A DNA stretch of 57,206 bases from Streptomyces sparsogenes (GTDB lineage Bacteria > Actinomycetota > Actinomycetes > Streptomycetales > Streptomycetaceae): assembly GCF_001704635.1 (NCBI RefSeq), contig NZ_MAXF01000195.1, positions 1-57,206 of the forward strand. The letters run 5' to 3'. Under the pieces are notes generated by a model that did not search any database, had not been told where the DNA came from, and worked only from the letters and a program-made list of their open reading frames with translations. The translations under genes and the position numbers were made by a program. Positions 32,940 to 41,072 of this stretch are shown here, piece by piece. Each line of letters opens with the position of its first letter. Positions within the stretch are counted from its first letter, which is position 1.

Positions 32940-34490
32940 TCAGCTCCTTCCGGCCGCGTCCGGAGTCGGGACCTCACCACGGCCCTCCCGGCGAGCGGCG
33001 TCTCCCGCGGTCACCAGCGAGTAGTCGGGCTTGGGGTCCAGCCGGAGTCCGAACGTGAGGACCGCGTAGAGCGCGGCGCCGAGCACCATGGCGATGACGA
33101 TGCCGAGCCCGCTCGACGCGAACACTCCGGTGCGGCCTTCCTCGGTCAGGAGGAATCCCGTGATCTTCCGGAAGTTCGGGTCGGAACTCGTCACCAGGCC
33201 GATGCCGACGACCGTTCCGATGATCAGGCTGAGAATCGCCGTCCAGCGCCCGTCGCGGCCGCCGTGGCCACGCGGGTTCGCCATGTCGGTGTTCCAGCCC
33301 ATACGGCGCTGGCGGATGAAGTCGACGAGCTGGACACCGCCCATGGTGCCCATCATCACGGCGATGAGCGACAGGAACGACTGGAACGTCGCGAGGAAGG
33401 AGGTGGAGATGAACAGCAGGTAGAAGGCGCCCGCCGCGATGATGACCGCGTTGATCCCGGTCGTCACGGAGCGGCGCAGCGGCACGCCGACCGCCATGAG
33501 CGCGAGGCCGGAGCTGTACATGCCGGTGATGGCGGCCGAGACGAGCGAGACGACGATCACGATGGAGAACGGCACGAAGAACCACATCGGCAGGAGCGCG
33601 GTGAGGGCGCCGATGGGGTCGGACGCCGTGGCGGCGCCGAGCTTGGGATCCCCGCCGACGAGAAGCGCGCCGATGGCGAGGAGGATGACGACCGGCAGGC
33701 TGAGTCCGGCGACCGTCCAGCCGATCACGCCGCGCGCCGGGGTGTGGCGCGGGAGGTAGCGGGCGAAGTCGCCGCCGTAGTTGAGGAAGCCGAGGCCGAC
33801 GAGGGTCATCGCCATGATGATGCCGCCGATGAACACGAGCGGTCCGCCCGCGGGGGTGTCACCGAGGTGCGACCACTGGATCTCGGGCAGCATGAATCCG
33901 AGGAACGCGACCGTCATGATGCCGGTCACCCACGAGATCCAGACCTCGACCTTCATGATGAGCTCATGGCCGAGGACGGAGACCGTCATCGTCACGGCGA
34001 GCACGAGCACGAACCACAGGACGATCGTGAAGGTGGCACTCGACCCGTCCGCGGTGGCGAACACCGACGGCCACAGCTTCGCGAACAAGTTCGCACCGGT
34101 GGTCGAGGCAAGAGTGATGATGGTCACCTTCCAGCCCATATTGGACAGGTAGGCGAAGAACGCGGGGATCCTGTTGCCCTTCATCCCGAACGCGAAGCGC
34201 GTCTGGGCGAGGGTCGGCAGGCCGGTGCGGGGCCCGCCGACCGCGAGGATGCCGACGAGGGCGGACGAGGCGAGGTAGCCGACGGTCCCGGCGACGATGG
34301 TCTGCCAGACGTTCAGGCCCAGTCCGAAGACGAAGATGCCATAGCTGATGCCGAGGATCGAGATGTTCCAGGCGAACCACACGGCGAACAGGCCGCGCGG
34401 CTTTCCGCGCCGTTCGGCATCGGGAACGGGGTTGACGCCGTTCGATTCGACGGCCGTGGCTCTCCGGCCTTGCTGAGCCTCATTGCTCAT
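32940..34490 (-). CDS. NCS1-family (purine/cytosine permease-type) transporter
   Basis: A 516-residue membrane protein with about twelve hydrophobic helices. The N-terminal segment RGLFAVWFAWNISILGISYGIFVFGLGL is typical of nucleobase:cation symporter-1 proteins, as is TLAQTRFAFGMKGNRIPAFFAYLSNMGW with its FG-x-N stretch. NCS1 members import nucleobases, hydantoins, thiamine or related small N-heterocycles. Here the gene is directly followed by a glycosidase and divergent from a LacI repressor, which suggests an N-glycoside or glycosylated heterocycle as substrate. It starts at ATG 34490. Confidence 0.88.
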   Translation of the reverse strand: MSNEAQQGRRATAVESNGVNPVPDAERRGKPRGLFAVWFAWNISILGISYGIFVFGLGLNVWQTIVAGTVGYLASSALVGILAVGGPRTGLPTLAQTRFAFGMKGNRIPAFFAYLSNMGWKVTIITLASTTGANLFAKLWPSVFATADGSSATFTIVLWFVLVLAVTMTVSVLGHELIMKVEVWISWVTGIMTVAFLGFMLPEIQWSHLGDTPAGGPLVFIGGIIMAMTLVGLGFLNYGGDFARYLPRHTPARGVIGWTVAGLSLPVVILLAIGALLVGGDPKLGAATASDPIGALTALLPMWFFVPFSIVIVVSLVSAAITGMYSSGLALMAVGVPLRRSVTTGINAVIIAAGAFYLLFISTSFLATFQSFLSLIAVMMGTMGGVQLVDFIRQRRMGWNTDMANPRGHGGRDGRWTAILSLIIGTVVGIGLVTSSDPNFRKITGFLLTEEGRTGVFASSGLGIVIAMVLGAALYAVLTFGLRLDPKPDYSLVTAGDAARREGRGEVPTPDAAGRS

Positions 34491-34576
34491 GGAAGGGCGC
34501 CTTTCGATGGGCCGCCGTCGCCGCCGCGGCCTGACCGGGTCCTACTGCGGGCGGCCACACGTTGTTGTCATGGCTG

Positions 34577-34590
34577 GGAAAAGCATTTCC
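34577..34590. promoter_or_regulatory. Candidate LacI-type operator between the NCS1 and LacI genes
   Basis: GGAAAAGCATTTCC is a 14-bp palindrome with one mismatched pair and a central GC. It lies 87 bp before the NCS1 start and 92 bp before the LacI start, well placed to control both divergent promoters. Confidence 0.5.
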
Positions 34591-34681
34591 GAACCTAAGC
34601 ACGCGGTCTCCGTCGCGTCAACCGTTCGCTGGGAACGCCCCTGGTAGCATCGCGGAGCGGCGGGGACCAGAGGGGATGCAG

Positions 34682-35653
34682 ATGGGCGCACGCGTCGGCT
34701 TGAAGGACGTTGCGTTGCGCGCGGGGGTGTCGGTGCCGACGGCGAGCCGTGTGCTCTCCGGTGTTCAGCGCAATGTCGATCCCGAGCTGGCGCTGCGGGT
34801 GCGGAACGCCTGCGAGGAACTGGGCTACAAGGTGAACGCGGCGGCGCGGGCGCTGCGGCTTCAGTCAACGGATTCTCTGGCGCTCGTCGTCCCGGCGATC
34901 GCCAACGCCTACTTCGCGGAGCTGGTCTCGGCGTACTCGCGTCGCCTGGATCTCCAGGGCAAGCGGCTGGTGACCATTGACACGGACGAGAGTCCGGAGA
35001 TCGAGCGGCGTCAGCTCGGCGCCATGGACCGCGCGCTGGTGGACGCGGTGCTCGTCGTGCCCGCGGCGTTCGAGCGGAGCGGCGCGGCGATCACGGAACT
35101 CGCGCGGTCCAACCGGGTCGTACAGGTGGACCGGCGCGCGCGGGGGGTCGAGGCCCCGTCGGTGCGGCTCGACAACGCGGCGGGGGTGCGCCTCCTCGTG
35201 GATCATCTGCGGGCGCGGGGCCGCCGCAGCATCCTGATGGTCGACGCCCAGGAGGACTCGTCGTCGAGCATCGAGCGCACAGCGGCGTTCCGCGCGCTCG
35301 CCGGGCCGGGCGACCGGGTTCTGGAGATGCCGAGCTTCACGGTGGCCAGCGGCATCGACGCGGCGAAGCTCCTGCTCGCGGACCCCGGCGACACGGACGC
35401 GATCATCTGCACCGCCGACACCGTGGCGCTCGGATTGCTGACGGCGCTCCAGCACATGGGGAAGCGCGTGCCCGACGACTACGCGATCGCGAGCTTCGAC
35501 GGTACGTACATCTCCGACACGGCCGCGCCGGGGCTCACCACCCTGGGCTCGACCGCCGGGCGTATGGTCGAGGCCTCCCTCGCGCTCCTCGAGGACGGCA
35601 GCGGTGACGTGGTGCTGAAACCCGATCTTGTGGTGCGCGGTTCGAGCGGCTGA
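34682..35653 (+). CDS. LacI-family transcriptional regulator
   Basis: Predicted 323 residues from ATG 34682, with GAGGGG six bases upstream; ATG 34676 is too close to that site. The helix-turn-helix is VGLKDVALRAGVSVPTASRVLS, and the hinge helix NAAARALRL precedes an effector domain starting DSLALVVPAIANAYFAELV. It is divergent from the NCS1 permease and glycosidase operon and likely represses it through the palindrome in the 191-bp gap. It converges tightly (29 bp) with the cobalamin-transporter binding-protein gene. Confidence 0.9.
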   Translation: MGARVGLKDVALRAGVSVPTASRVLSGVQRNVDPELALRVRNACEELGYKVNAAARALRLQSTDSLALVVPAIANAYFAELVSAYSRRLDLQGKRLVTIDTDESPEIERRQLGAMDRALVDAVLVVPAAFERSGAAITELARSNRVVQVDRRARGVEAPSVRLDNAAGVRLLVDHLRARGRRSILMVDAQEDSSSSIERTAAFRALAGPGDRVLEMPSFTVASGIDAAKLLLADPGDTDAIICTADTVALGLLTALQHMGKRVPDDYAIASFDGTYISDTAAPGLTTLGSTAGRMVEASLALLEDGSGDVVLKPDLVVRGSSG

Positions 35654-35682
35654 GCGCGGACGCGGCCGGGGCGGAGGGGTGT

Positions 35683-36681
35683 TCAGCGGTTTCCCCGCAC
35701 CGTCCGCAGATAGGCGCCGAGCCGGGCGATCGCCGACGGGTTACGGGGACTTTCGACCAGGTCGGCGTAGTCCAGGGCGAGGATCCGCCGGTGCTTGACG
35801 GCGGAGACGCCCCGCAGGGGGGCGTAGGAGAGCAGGAACTTCTTCTTCTGCTCGACGCTCACGTCTCCGTAGTCACAGATGACGATGACGTCCGGGTCCC
35901 GCTCCACGACGCTCTCCCAGCCGACCGCGGTCCAGGAGTCCGCCACGTCGTGCATGACGTTGACCCCGCCGGCCTCGCTGATGATCTGCTCCGGGGCGGC
36001 GTAGCGGCCAGCGGTGAAGGGCTGGCCCTGGCCGCTGTCGTAGAGGAAGACCGAAGGACGGTCGGCGCCCTGGGGGGCCTTGGTCCGCACGGCCGCGATC
36101 TGCTTCCGGAAGCCGTCGATCAGCGCCGCGGCCCGCTTCTCGACGCCGAACAGCCTGCCGAGGTTGGTGAGGTCGGTGTACAGGGCGTCCAGTGGCGGCA
36201 TGACGCCGCGCGAGGACTTGCCGCGGCCGTTGCGGCAGGACTCGGTGAGGATGTACGAGGGGATGCCGAGCTTCTTCAGGGCGTCGGGGGTGAAGCCGGT
36301 GTCCTCACTGAACCCGTAGTTCCAGCCGGCGAAGACCAGGTCCGCGCGGGCGGCGAGGACGTTCTCCTTGGTGAGCCGGTCCTTGGACAGCCACTTCACC
36401 TTGTCGTAGCCGTCCTTCCACGGCACGTCACCCAGGTCTTTCTTGTCGTCGGGCATGGCGAAGCCGGCCATGCGGTCCTCCAGGCCGAGGGCGAACATCA
36501 GCTCGGTGATGCCGATGTCGTTGGTGACGACGCGCTCGGGGACCTTGTCGTACGTCACCTTCCGGCCGCAGTTGGTGAGGGTGACCGCCGAGGACTTCGC
36601 GTCCCCGGACGGCTCGACGGTGGCGCCGCAGCCCGTGGCGCTCGCGGCGAGACAGAGGGCGGCGGCGAGCAGTTTACGCAT
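35683..36681 (-). CDS. btuF: Cobalamin-type ABC transporter substrate-binding lipoprotein (BtuF-like)
   Basis: A 332-residue class III solute-binding protein. It has a lipoprotein signal (ATG-Cys18) and the Fe/B12-binding-family core PERVVTNDIGITELMFALGL. A Trp-rich region follows, with GWESVVERDPDVIVICDYGD near the C-terminal lobe. Iron-siderophore and cobalamin binding proteins share this fold. The cobalamin riboswitch at the head of the operon argues for a corrinoid ligand. It is third in the operon, 8 bp after the ATPase gene. Confidence 0.82.
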   Translation of the reverse strand: MRKLLAAALCLAASATGCGATVEPSGDAKSSAVTLTNCGRKVTYDKVPERVVTNDIGITELMFALGLEDRMAGFAMPDDKKDLGDVPWKDGYDKVKWLSKDRLTKENVLAARADLVFAGWNYGFSEDTGFTPDALKKLGIPSYILTESCRNGRGKSSRGVMPPLDALYTDLTNLGRLFGVEKRAAALIDGFRKQIAAVRTKAPQGADRPSVFLYDSGQGQPFTAGRYAAPEQIISEAGGVNVMHDVADSWTAVGWESVVERDPDVIVICDYGDVSVEQKKKFLLSYAPLRGVSAVKHRRILALDYADLVESPRNPSAIARLGAYLRTVRGNR

Positions 36682-36689
36682 GGGGGTCC

Positions 36690-37457
36690 TTATGTGGTGG
36701 GCGGCAGCAGGTCGAACAGGAGCTGGAGGGCGCCGGTTTCGGGGTGTGTTACGGGGTGCGCCCGAACGCCGAACACCTCCGCGAGCAGCGGGGGGCGGAG
36801 CACCTCGCGCGGTGGCCCGGAGGCGACGATCCGGCCGCCGGCGATGACGTACAGGACATCGCAGTGGGCGGCGGCGAGGTTGAGGTCGTGCAGGGCGGCG
36901 AGCACGGTCGGCCCGCCGGCGCGGACCAGGGAGAGGACGTCCAGCTGGTGGGCGATGTCCAGGTGGTTGGTGGGCTCGTCGAGGACCAGCACCCGGGGTT
37001 GCTGGGCGAGCGCGCGGGCGATGAGGACCCGCTGCTTCTCACCGCCGGACAGGCCGAGGAACCCGCGGTGGGCGAGGTGGGCCACGCCCGTACGGGTCAT
37101 CGCCCGGGCGCAGATCTCCCGGTCGGAGGCGGCCGTCCGGTCCCGGTGCGGCAGCCGGCCCATGGCGACCACCTCGGCCACCGTGAAGTCGAACTCGGCC
37201 GGCGACTCCTGCGGCAGCGCGGCCAGGACGCGGGCGGCGGCCCGTGCGTCCATGGCGTGCAGGTCCTCGCCGTCCAGCCGTACCACCCCGCCGGTCGGTC
37301 GCAGTGCCCGGTACACGCTGCGCAGCAAGGTCGACTTGCCGCTGCCGTTGGGGCCGACGAGTCCGACGAACGTCCCGCTGCCCGCGGAGAGCCGGATGCC
37401 GTCGACCAGTCGGGCTCCGGCGGCCTCGATCGTCACCTCGTCGATGTCGAGTCGCAC
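36690..37457 (-). CDS. btuD: ABC transporter ATP-binding protein (BtuD/FecE-like)
   Basis: The 255-residue ATPase has Walker A GPNGSGKST, a Q-loop in LAALPQES, signature LSGGEKQRVLIARALAQQP, Walker B VLVLDEPTNHLD and the switch His in LAALHDLNLA, as in the FecE/BtuD/HmuV subfamily. GTG start, 2 bp after the permease stop. It powers the neighbouring FecCD-type permease. Placement downstream of a B12 riboswitch indicates vitamin B12 or a precursor as cargo. Confidence 0.88.
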   Translation of the reverse strand: MRLDIDEVTIEAAGARLVDGIRLSAGSGTFVGLVGPNGSGKSTLLRSVYRALRPTGGVVRLDGEDLHAMDARAAARVLAALPQESPAEFDFTVAEVVAMGRLPHRDRTAASDREICARAMTRTGVAHLAHRGFLGLSGGEKQRVLIARALAQQPRVLVLDEPTNHLDIAHQLDVLSLVRAGGPTVLAALHDLNLAAAHCDVLYVIAGGRIVASGPPREVLRPPLLAEVFGVRAHPVTHPETGALQLLFDLLPPTT

Positions 37458-37459
37458 GC

Positions 37460-38533
37460 TCAGCGACCTCCGAACGCGTAACCGCCCCGCCGCATCAGCA
37501 GCAGGAACGCGGGAACTCCGACCACCGCGGTGATCACTCCGACCGGCAGTTCAGCGGGCGCGAGCAGCAGCCGCGACAGCAGGTCGGCCCATACCAGCAG
37601 CACCGCTCCCGCGAGCGGCGCCACGGCCAGCACCCGCCGGTGGTCGGCGCCGACCAGCATCCGTACGACGTGCGGCACCATGAGCCCGACGAATCCGATG
37701 GCCCCGCTGACCGCGACGACACTCCCGGTGGCTGCCGCCGTGACCAGGAACAACTCCCGGCGCAGCCGGGACGGCTGGACACCGAGGGCGGCCGAGGTCT
37801 CGTCCCCCATGGCGAGGGCGTTGAGCGCCTCGGCGCGCCACCACAGCCACGCCCAGGCGCTCACCACGGTCGCCGCGGCGAGCGGCACCTGCTCCCAGGT
37901 CGCGCCGCCCAGGCTGCCCAGCAGCCACATCATCGCCGACCGGGCGGCCTCGCCCCGGGCCGCGCCGAACACCATGACCGTGGTGACGGCCTCGAAGCCG
38001 TACGCCAGCGCCGTCCCCGCCAGGATCAGCCGCAGCGGTGTCAGCCCGTGCGCCGACCGGGCCACGGCGTACACCAGCGCCATGGCCGCGAGCGCCGAGA
38101 CGAACGCGGACGCCGACAGCGCCCACACTCCCAGCCCCGCGAACGCGCCCAGCAGGATGACGGCGTTGGCGCCCACCGCCGCGCCCGAGGAGATGCCCAG
38201 GACGAAGGGGTCGGCCAGCGCGTTACGGACCATGGCCTGCACGGCCACGCCGACGGCCGCGAGCCCCGCCCCGACGACGGCGGCGAGCAGGACACGCGGC
38301 AGCCGGATCTCCCAGACGATGGTGTACGCCGCCGCGTCACGCGCGTGCACGGTGCCTCCGGTGAGCCCGGCCCACAGGAAGCGGAGCACTTCGGTCCGGC
38401 CGACCCCGGCGGCACCGAGCCCGACCCCGCACCACAGCGACAGCAGGAGCGACAGCCCCAGCCCGAGGCCGAGCGGCAGCACGGGTATCCGGCGGGGGGC
38501 TGTACTTCCGCGCACGGTGGGGCCGTCCTTCAC
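37460..38533 (-). CDS. btuC: FecCD-family permease (BtuC-like)
   Basis: Predicted 357 residues from GTG 38533; GTG 38515, preceded by AAGGAC, is a close alternative. About ten membrane helices, with family phrases RLPRVLLAAVVGAGLAAVGVAVQ, ADPFVLGISSGAAVGA and GAIGFVGLMVPHVVRML. The last includes the coupling region contacting the ATPase. It is the first gene of the three-gene operon. The leader carries a cobalamin riboswitch and a hairpin 30 bp before the start, so corrinoid-dependent repression is expected. The open frame continues upstream into the leader, which is not translated. Confidence 0.87.
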   Translation of the reverse strand: MKDGPTVRGSTAPRRIPVLPLGLGLGLSLLLSLWCGVGLGAAGVGRTEVLRFLWAGLTGGTVHARDAAAYTIVWEIRLPRVLLAAVVGAGLAAVGVAVQAMVRNALADPFVLGISSGAAVGANAVILLGAFAGLGVWALSASAFVSALAAMALVYAVARSAHGLTPLRLILAGTALAYGFEAVTTVMVFGAARGEAARSAMMWLLGSLGGATWEQVPLAAATVVSAWAWLWWRAEALNALAMGDETSAALGVQPSRLRRELFLVTAAATGSVVAVSGAIGFVGLMVPHVVRMLVGADHRRVLAVAPLAGAVLLVWADLLSRLLLAPAELPVGVITAVVGVPAFLLLMRRGGYAFGGR

Positions 38534-38562
38534 ACGGGCCGCCTGCTGGACGTCGAGCACGA

Positions 38563-38595
38563 GACAGCCCGCACGGCCGGGCCGGCCGCGCTGTC
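38563..38595 (-). promoter_or_regulatory. Riboswitch expression-platform hairpin
   Basis: GACAGC pairs with GCTGTC around a GC-rich inner stem (CGGCCGG/CCGGCCG). It lies between the cobalamin aptamer and the permease start and may act as a terminator or as part of the switching stem. Confidence 0.55.
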
Positions 38596-38639
38596 CCCTC
38601 TCGCAGTCCACGGCGAGCAGTCAACGGGTCACAGGCCCC

Positions 38640-38755
38640 CCACAGGCGATCGGGCTCGCACGACGGACCACAGGACCGCCGCGCACACCGTTGCGGGTCA
38701 GCGCCGGACTCTCACCGGACTTCCCCCACGGGAGGCGAGGGGAGCCTAACAAACG
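38640..38755 (-). ncRNA. Cobalamin (B12) riboswitch
   Basis: On the minus strand the leader contains the conserved B12 core GGGGGAAGTCCGGTGAGAG, then TCCGGCGCTGACCCGCAACG (about 38687-38727), which is the B12 box form seen in actinobacteria. It is preceded by GTTAGGCTCCC at about 38740-38750 and followed by GAGCCCGATCGCCTG at about 38643-38657, the expected 3' element. It sits directly upstream of a FecCD-type importer. This identifies the importer as corrinoid-specific rather than siderophore-specific. Confidence 0.9.
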
Positions 38756-38917
38756 TCCCCGGTGCCCCTGTCAGTGGACCCTGGCCCCATCCGGCGACCG
38801 GCGGGGCGCTCGGTGCGCTGACGGGCACCAACGCGTGCGCTCCCGGGCAACGCGTCGCGTGGTTCGGCCCCTAGCGTCGGAGGCGTTTCCACCGCACAGC
38901 ATCGCAGGAGGCCCTTC

Positions 38918-39493
38918 ATGTCCCCCGCCGACAAGCCCACCAGCAGCCAACCGTGGCTTCATCAGAAGAGCCCGGTGGTCCAGGAGTTCGGAACGGTCAA
39001 GCAATTCCCCATCGCGCTGTCCTATGAGGCGCGCATGTATTCCTGCCAGCGCCTGAACAAGGTGCTGGCGGACACCCAGATCCTCTATGGCCTCTACAAG
39101 AAGCACCACTGGAGCATGCGGGGCGCGACCTTTTACCAGCTGCACCTGCTGCTGGACAAGCACGCGGGCGAGCAGCTGGAACTCGTCGACACCATCGCCG
39201 AGCGCGTCCAGACCCTGGGCGGCGTGGCGGTGGGCGATCCCCGGCATGTCGCCGAGATCACGTCGATTCCGCGCCCGCCGGACGGCGTGGAGGAGGTCCC
39301 GGCCATGCTCTCGCGGCTGCTGGAGGCCCACGAGACCATCCTCGCGGCCGCCCATGACGCGGCCGCCCGCACCGCCGAGCTGGGCGACGACGGCACCAAT
39401 GACCTGCTGGTCTCCCAGGTGATCCGCACCGGCGAACTGCAGGCCTGGTTCCTGGCCGAGCACCTGGTCGACACCCCGCTGGTCCGCGTCTGA
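38918..39493 (+). CDS. dps: Dps/ferritin-like DNA-protection protein
   Basis: A 191-residue four-helix-bundle protein. Dps signature elements are present: LYKKHHWSMRGATFYQLHLLLDKH (ferroxidase His at the subunit interface), then ELVDTIAERVQTLGG. Dps dodecamers oxidise and store iron and shield DNA in stationary phase and stress. The N-terminal extension of about 40 residues and a short C-tail resemble the variable tails of Streptomyces Dps proteins. ATG start with AGGAGG seven bases upstream. It is divergent from the B12-importer leader. Confidence 0.9.
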   Translation: MSPADKPTSSQPWLHQKSPVVQEFGTVKQFPIALSYEARMYSCQRLNKVLADTQILYGLYKKHHWSMRGATFYQLHLLLDKHAGEQLELVDTIAERVQTLGGVAVGDPRHVAEITSIPRPPDGVEEVPAMLSRLLEAHETILAAAHDAAARTAELGDDGTNDLLVSQVIRTGELQAWFLAEHLVDTPLVRV

Positions 39494-39511
39494 GCGGGCG
39501 CCGACACCCGT

Positions 39512-39546
39512 GACGCCGAGCACGACCGCGAGGTGCGCTCGGCGTC
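39512..39546. terminator. Bidirectional hairpin between dps and the MFS gene
   Basis: Perfect 10-bp inverted repeat GACGCCGAGC/GCTCGGCGTC with a 15-base loop, lying in the 70-bp gap between two convergent genes, so it can serve both. Confidence 0.7.
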
Positions 39547-39563
39547 GGGGTGGCCGTACGGGG

Positions 39564-40925
39564 TCAGCGGTAGGTCCCCGTCGAGGCCCGGAGGGCGTCG
39601 ACGGTCGTGGCGGCGAGGTCGCGGCCGCGGGTCTCGGGGCCGAGGCCCACCGCGAGGCCGCCGACGACGCAGGAGGCGATGACGAACAGCGCGACGCCCC
39701 AGGAGCGGCCTCCCGTCGCGGCGACGAGGGCGACCGCGATGAGCGGGGTCAGTCCGCCGGTGACGGCGCCGGCGACCTCCCGGTACAGGGCCAGGCCGGT
39801 GAAGCGGGACCGCGCGGTGAACAGCTCGCTGAAGTAGGCGGCTTGCGGGGCGAACATGCAGCCCACGCCGATGCCCATGCTCACCACGACGGCCAGGGTG
39901 ACGGTGAGCGAGGTGTGCGCGTGGTCGATGACCCAGAAGTACGGGAAGACGAAGGCGGCGGAGAAGAGGATGCCGGCCAGGGCCACCGGTTTGCGGCCGA
40001 CGCGGTCGGTGAGATGGGCGAACACGGGCAGGGCGACGGCCGTCACGGCGGTGCCGACGGTGACGGCGACGGGGCCCGTCGAGCTGGAGAGTTCCAGGGT
40101 GTCGGTGAGGTAGGCGGCCAGGAACGTCAGGTTCAGGTAGGCGACGACGTTCTGCGCGGTCTGCAGGCCGAAGACGACCAGGCCGGCCCTCCACTCGGTG
40201 CGCACGACCTGGCGTACGGGGGAGACCTCGGCGGCCCTCGAGCGTTCCTGGGCGGCTTCGAACGCCGGGCTCTCGGTCAGCCGCAGGCGGATGACCAGGG
40301 CCACCGCGATGACCAGCACGCTGGCCGCGAACGGGATGCGCCAGCCCCAGGCCAGGAACTGGTCTTCCGGTAGCCGGGTCACCAGCGCGAAGGCGCCGGA
40401 GGCGAGGAGGATGCCGAGGTAGACGCCGACGCTGGGGGCCGCGCCGAACAGCCCGCGCCGTCGCGGCTGGGAGAACTCGGCCGCCAGGATGGCCGCCCCG
40501 CCGTATTCGGCACCGGCCCCGAGCCCCTGGACGGCCCGCAGGACGACCAGCAGGACGGGGGCGAGGACGCCCACCTGCTCGTACGTCGGGACGAGCGCCA
40601 TGCCGACGGTGGAGGCGCCCATCACCAGCAGGGTGATGATCAGGACCCGTTTGCGGCCGATCAGATCGCCCAGGCGGCCGAACAGGAGACCGCCGAGCGG
40701 CCGGACGAAGTAGCCGATGGCGAGGGTGCCGAAGGAGGCGAGGAGTGAGGCCGTGGGGTCGGACGACGGGAAAATGATCTTGTTGAAGACGAGGGCCGCG
40801 GCCGTGCCGTAGAGGTAGAAGTCGTACCACTCGAGGGCGGAGCCGACGAGGGAGGCCAGCAGGACCCGGCGGCGGTGAGCGGCGGCGGCTGTGGGGGTGA
40901 GCTTCGCCGTGGTGAGGGTGGACAT
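39564..40925 (-). CDS. MFS transporter, metabolite:H+ symporter (MHS) family
   Basis: A 453-residue transporter with about twelve membrane helices. The entry sequence RRVLLASLVGSALEWYDFYLYGTAAALVFNKIIFP is diagnostic of the MHS subfamily (shikimate, proline/betaine, citrate, alpha-ketoglutarate carriers). The A-loop GRLGDLIGRKRVLI and the second-half counterpart HLTDRVGRKPVAL are intact. ATG start with AGGAGGACGACG upstream. It is divergent from a GntR/FCD regulator across a 147-bp region with a perfect dyad, so it is probably the regulator's target. The cargo is likely a small organic acid or betaine. Confidence 0.9.
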   Translation of the reverse strand: MSTLTTAKLTPTAAAAHRRRVLLASLVGSALEWYDFYLYGTAAALVFNKIIFPSSDPTASLLASFGTLAIGYFVRPLGGLLFGRLGDLIGRKRVLIITLLVMGASTVGMALVPTYEQVGVLAPVLLVVLRAVQGLGAGAEYGGAAILAAEFSQPRRRGLFGAAPSVGVYLGILLASGAFALVTRLPEDQFLAWGWRIPFAASVLVIAVALVIRLRLTESPAFEAAQERSRAAEVSPVRQVVRTEWRAGLVVFGLQTAQNVVAYLNLTFLAAYLTDTLELSSSTGPVAVTVGTAVTAVALPVFAHLTDRVGRKPVALAGILFSAAFVFPYFWVIDHAHTSLTVTLAVVVSMGIGVGCMFAPQAAYFSELFTARSRFTGLALYREVAGAVTGGLTPLIAVALVAATGGRSWGVALFVIASCVVGGLAVGLGPETRGRDLAATTVDALRASTGTYR

Positions 40926-40963
40926 CGTCGTCCTCCTGTCCCGGGAGGGGCACCCGGAGCCAG

Positions 40964-41007
40964 TTTCCTATAGATAATGATGGCGGGAGCCAGGATGCTA
41001 TAGGAAA
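40964..41007. promoter_or_regulatory. Inverted-repeat operator between the MFS and GntR genes
   Basis: Perfect 10-bp arms TTTCCTATAG (40964-40973) and CTATAGGAAA (40998-41007) are separated by 24 bp. The AT-rich TATAG cores contrast with the surrounding GC. The position suits a GntR/FCD dimer controlling both divergent genes. Confidence 0.6.
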
Positions 41008-41072
41008 ACAGGGCATGGCAATGCTCGCGCACCGAACAGTTCTCACGGACCCCGCATGAGCAGGGATTCTCT

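Noticed and set aside
35683..38533. Siderophore (ferric) importer as the call for the FecCD-type operon
   Set aside because: The leader carries a cobalamin riboswitch and no DmdR/IdeR-type iron box was seen, so a corrinoid importer is preferred.
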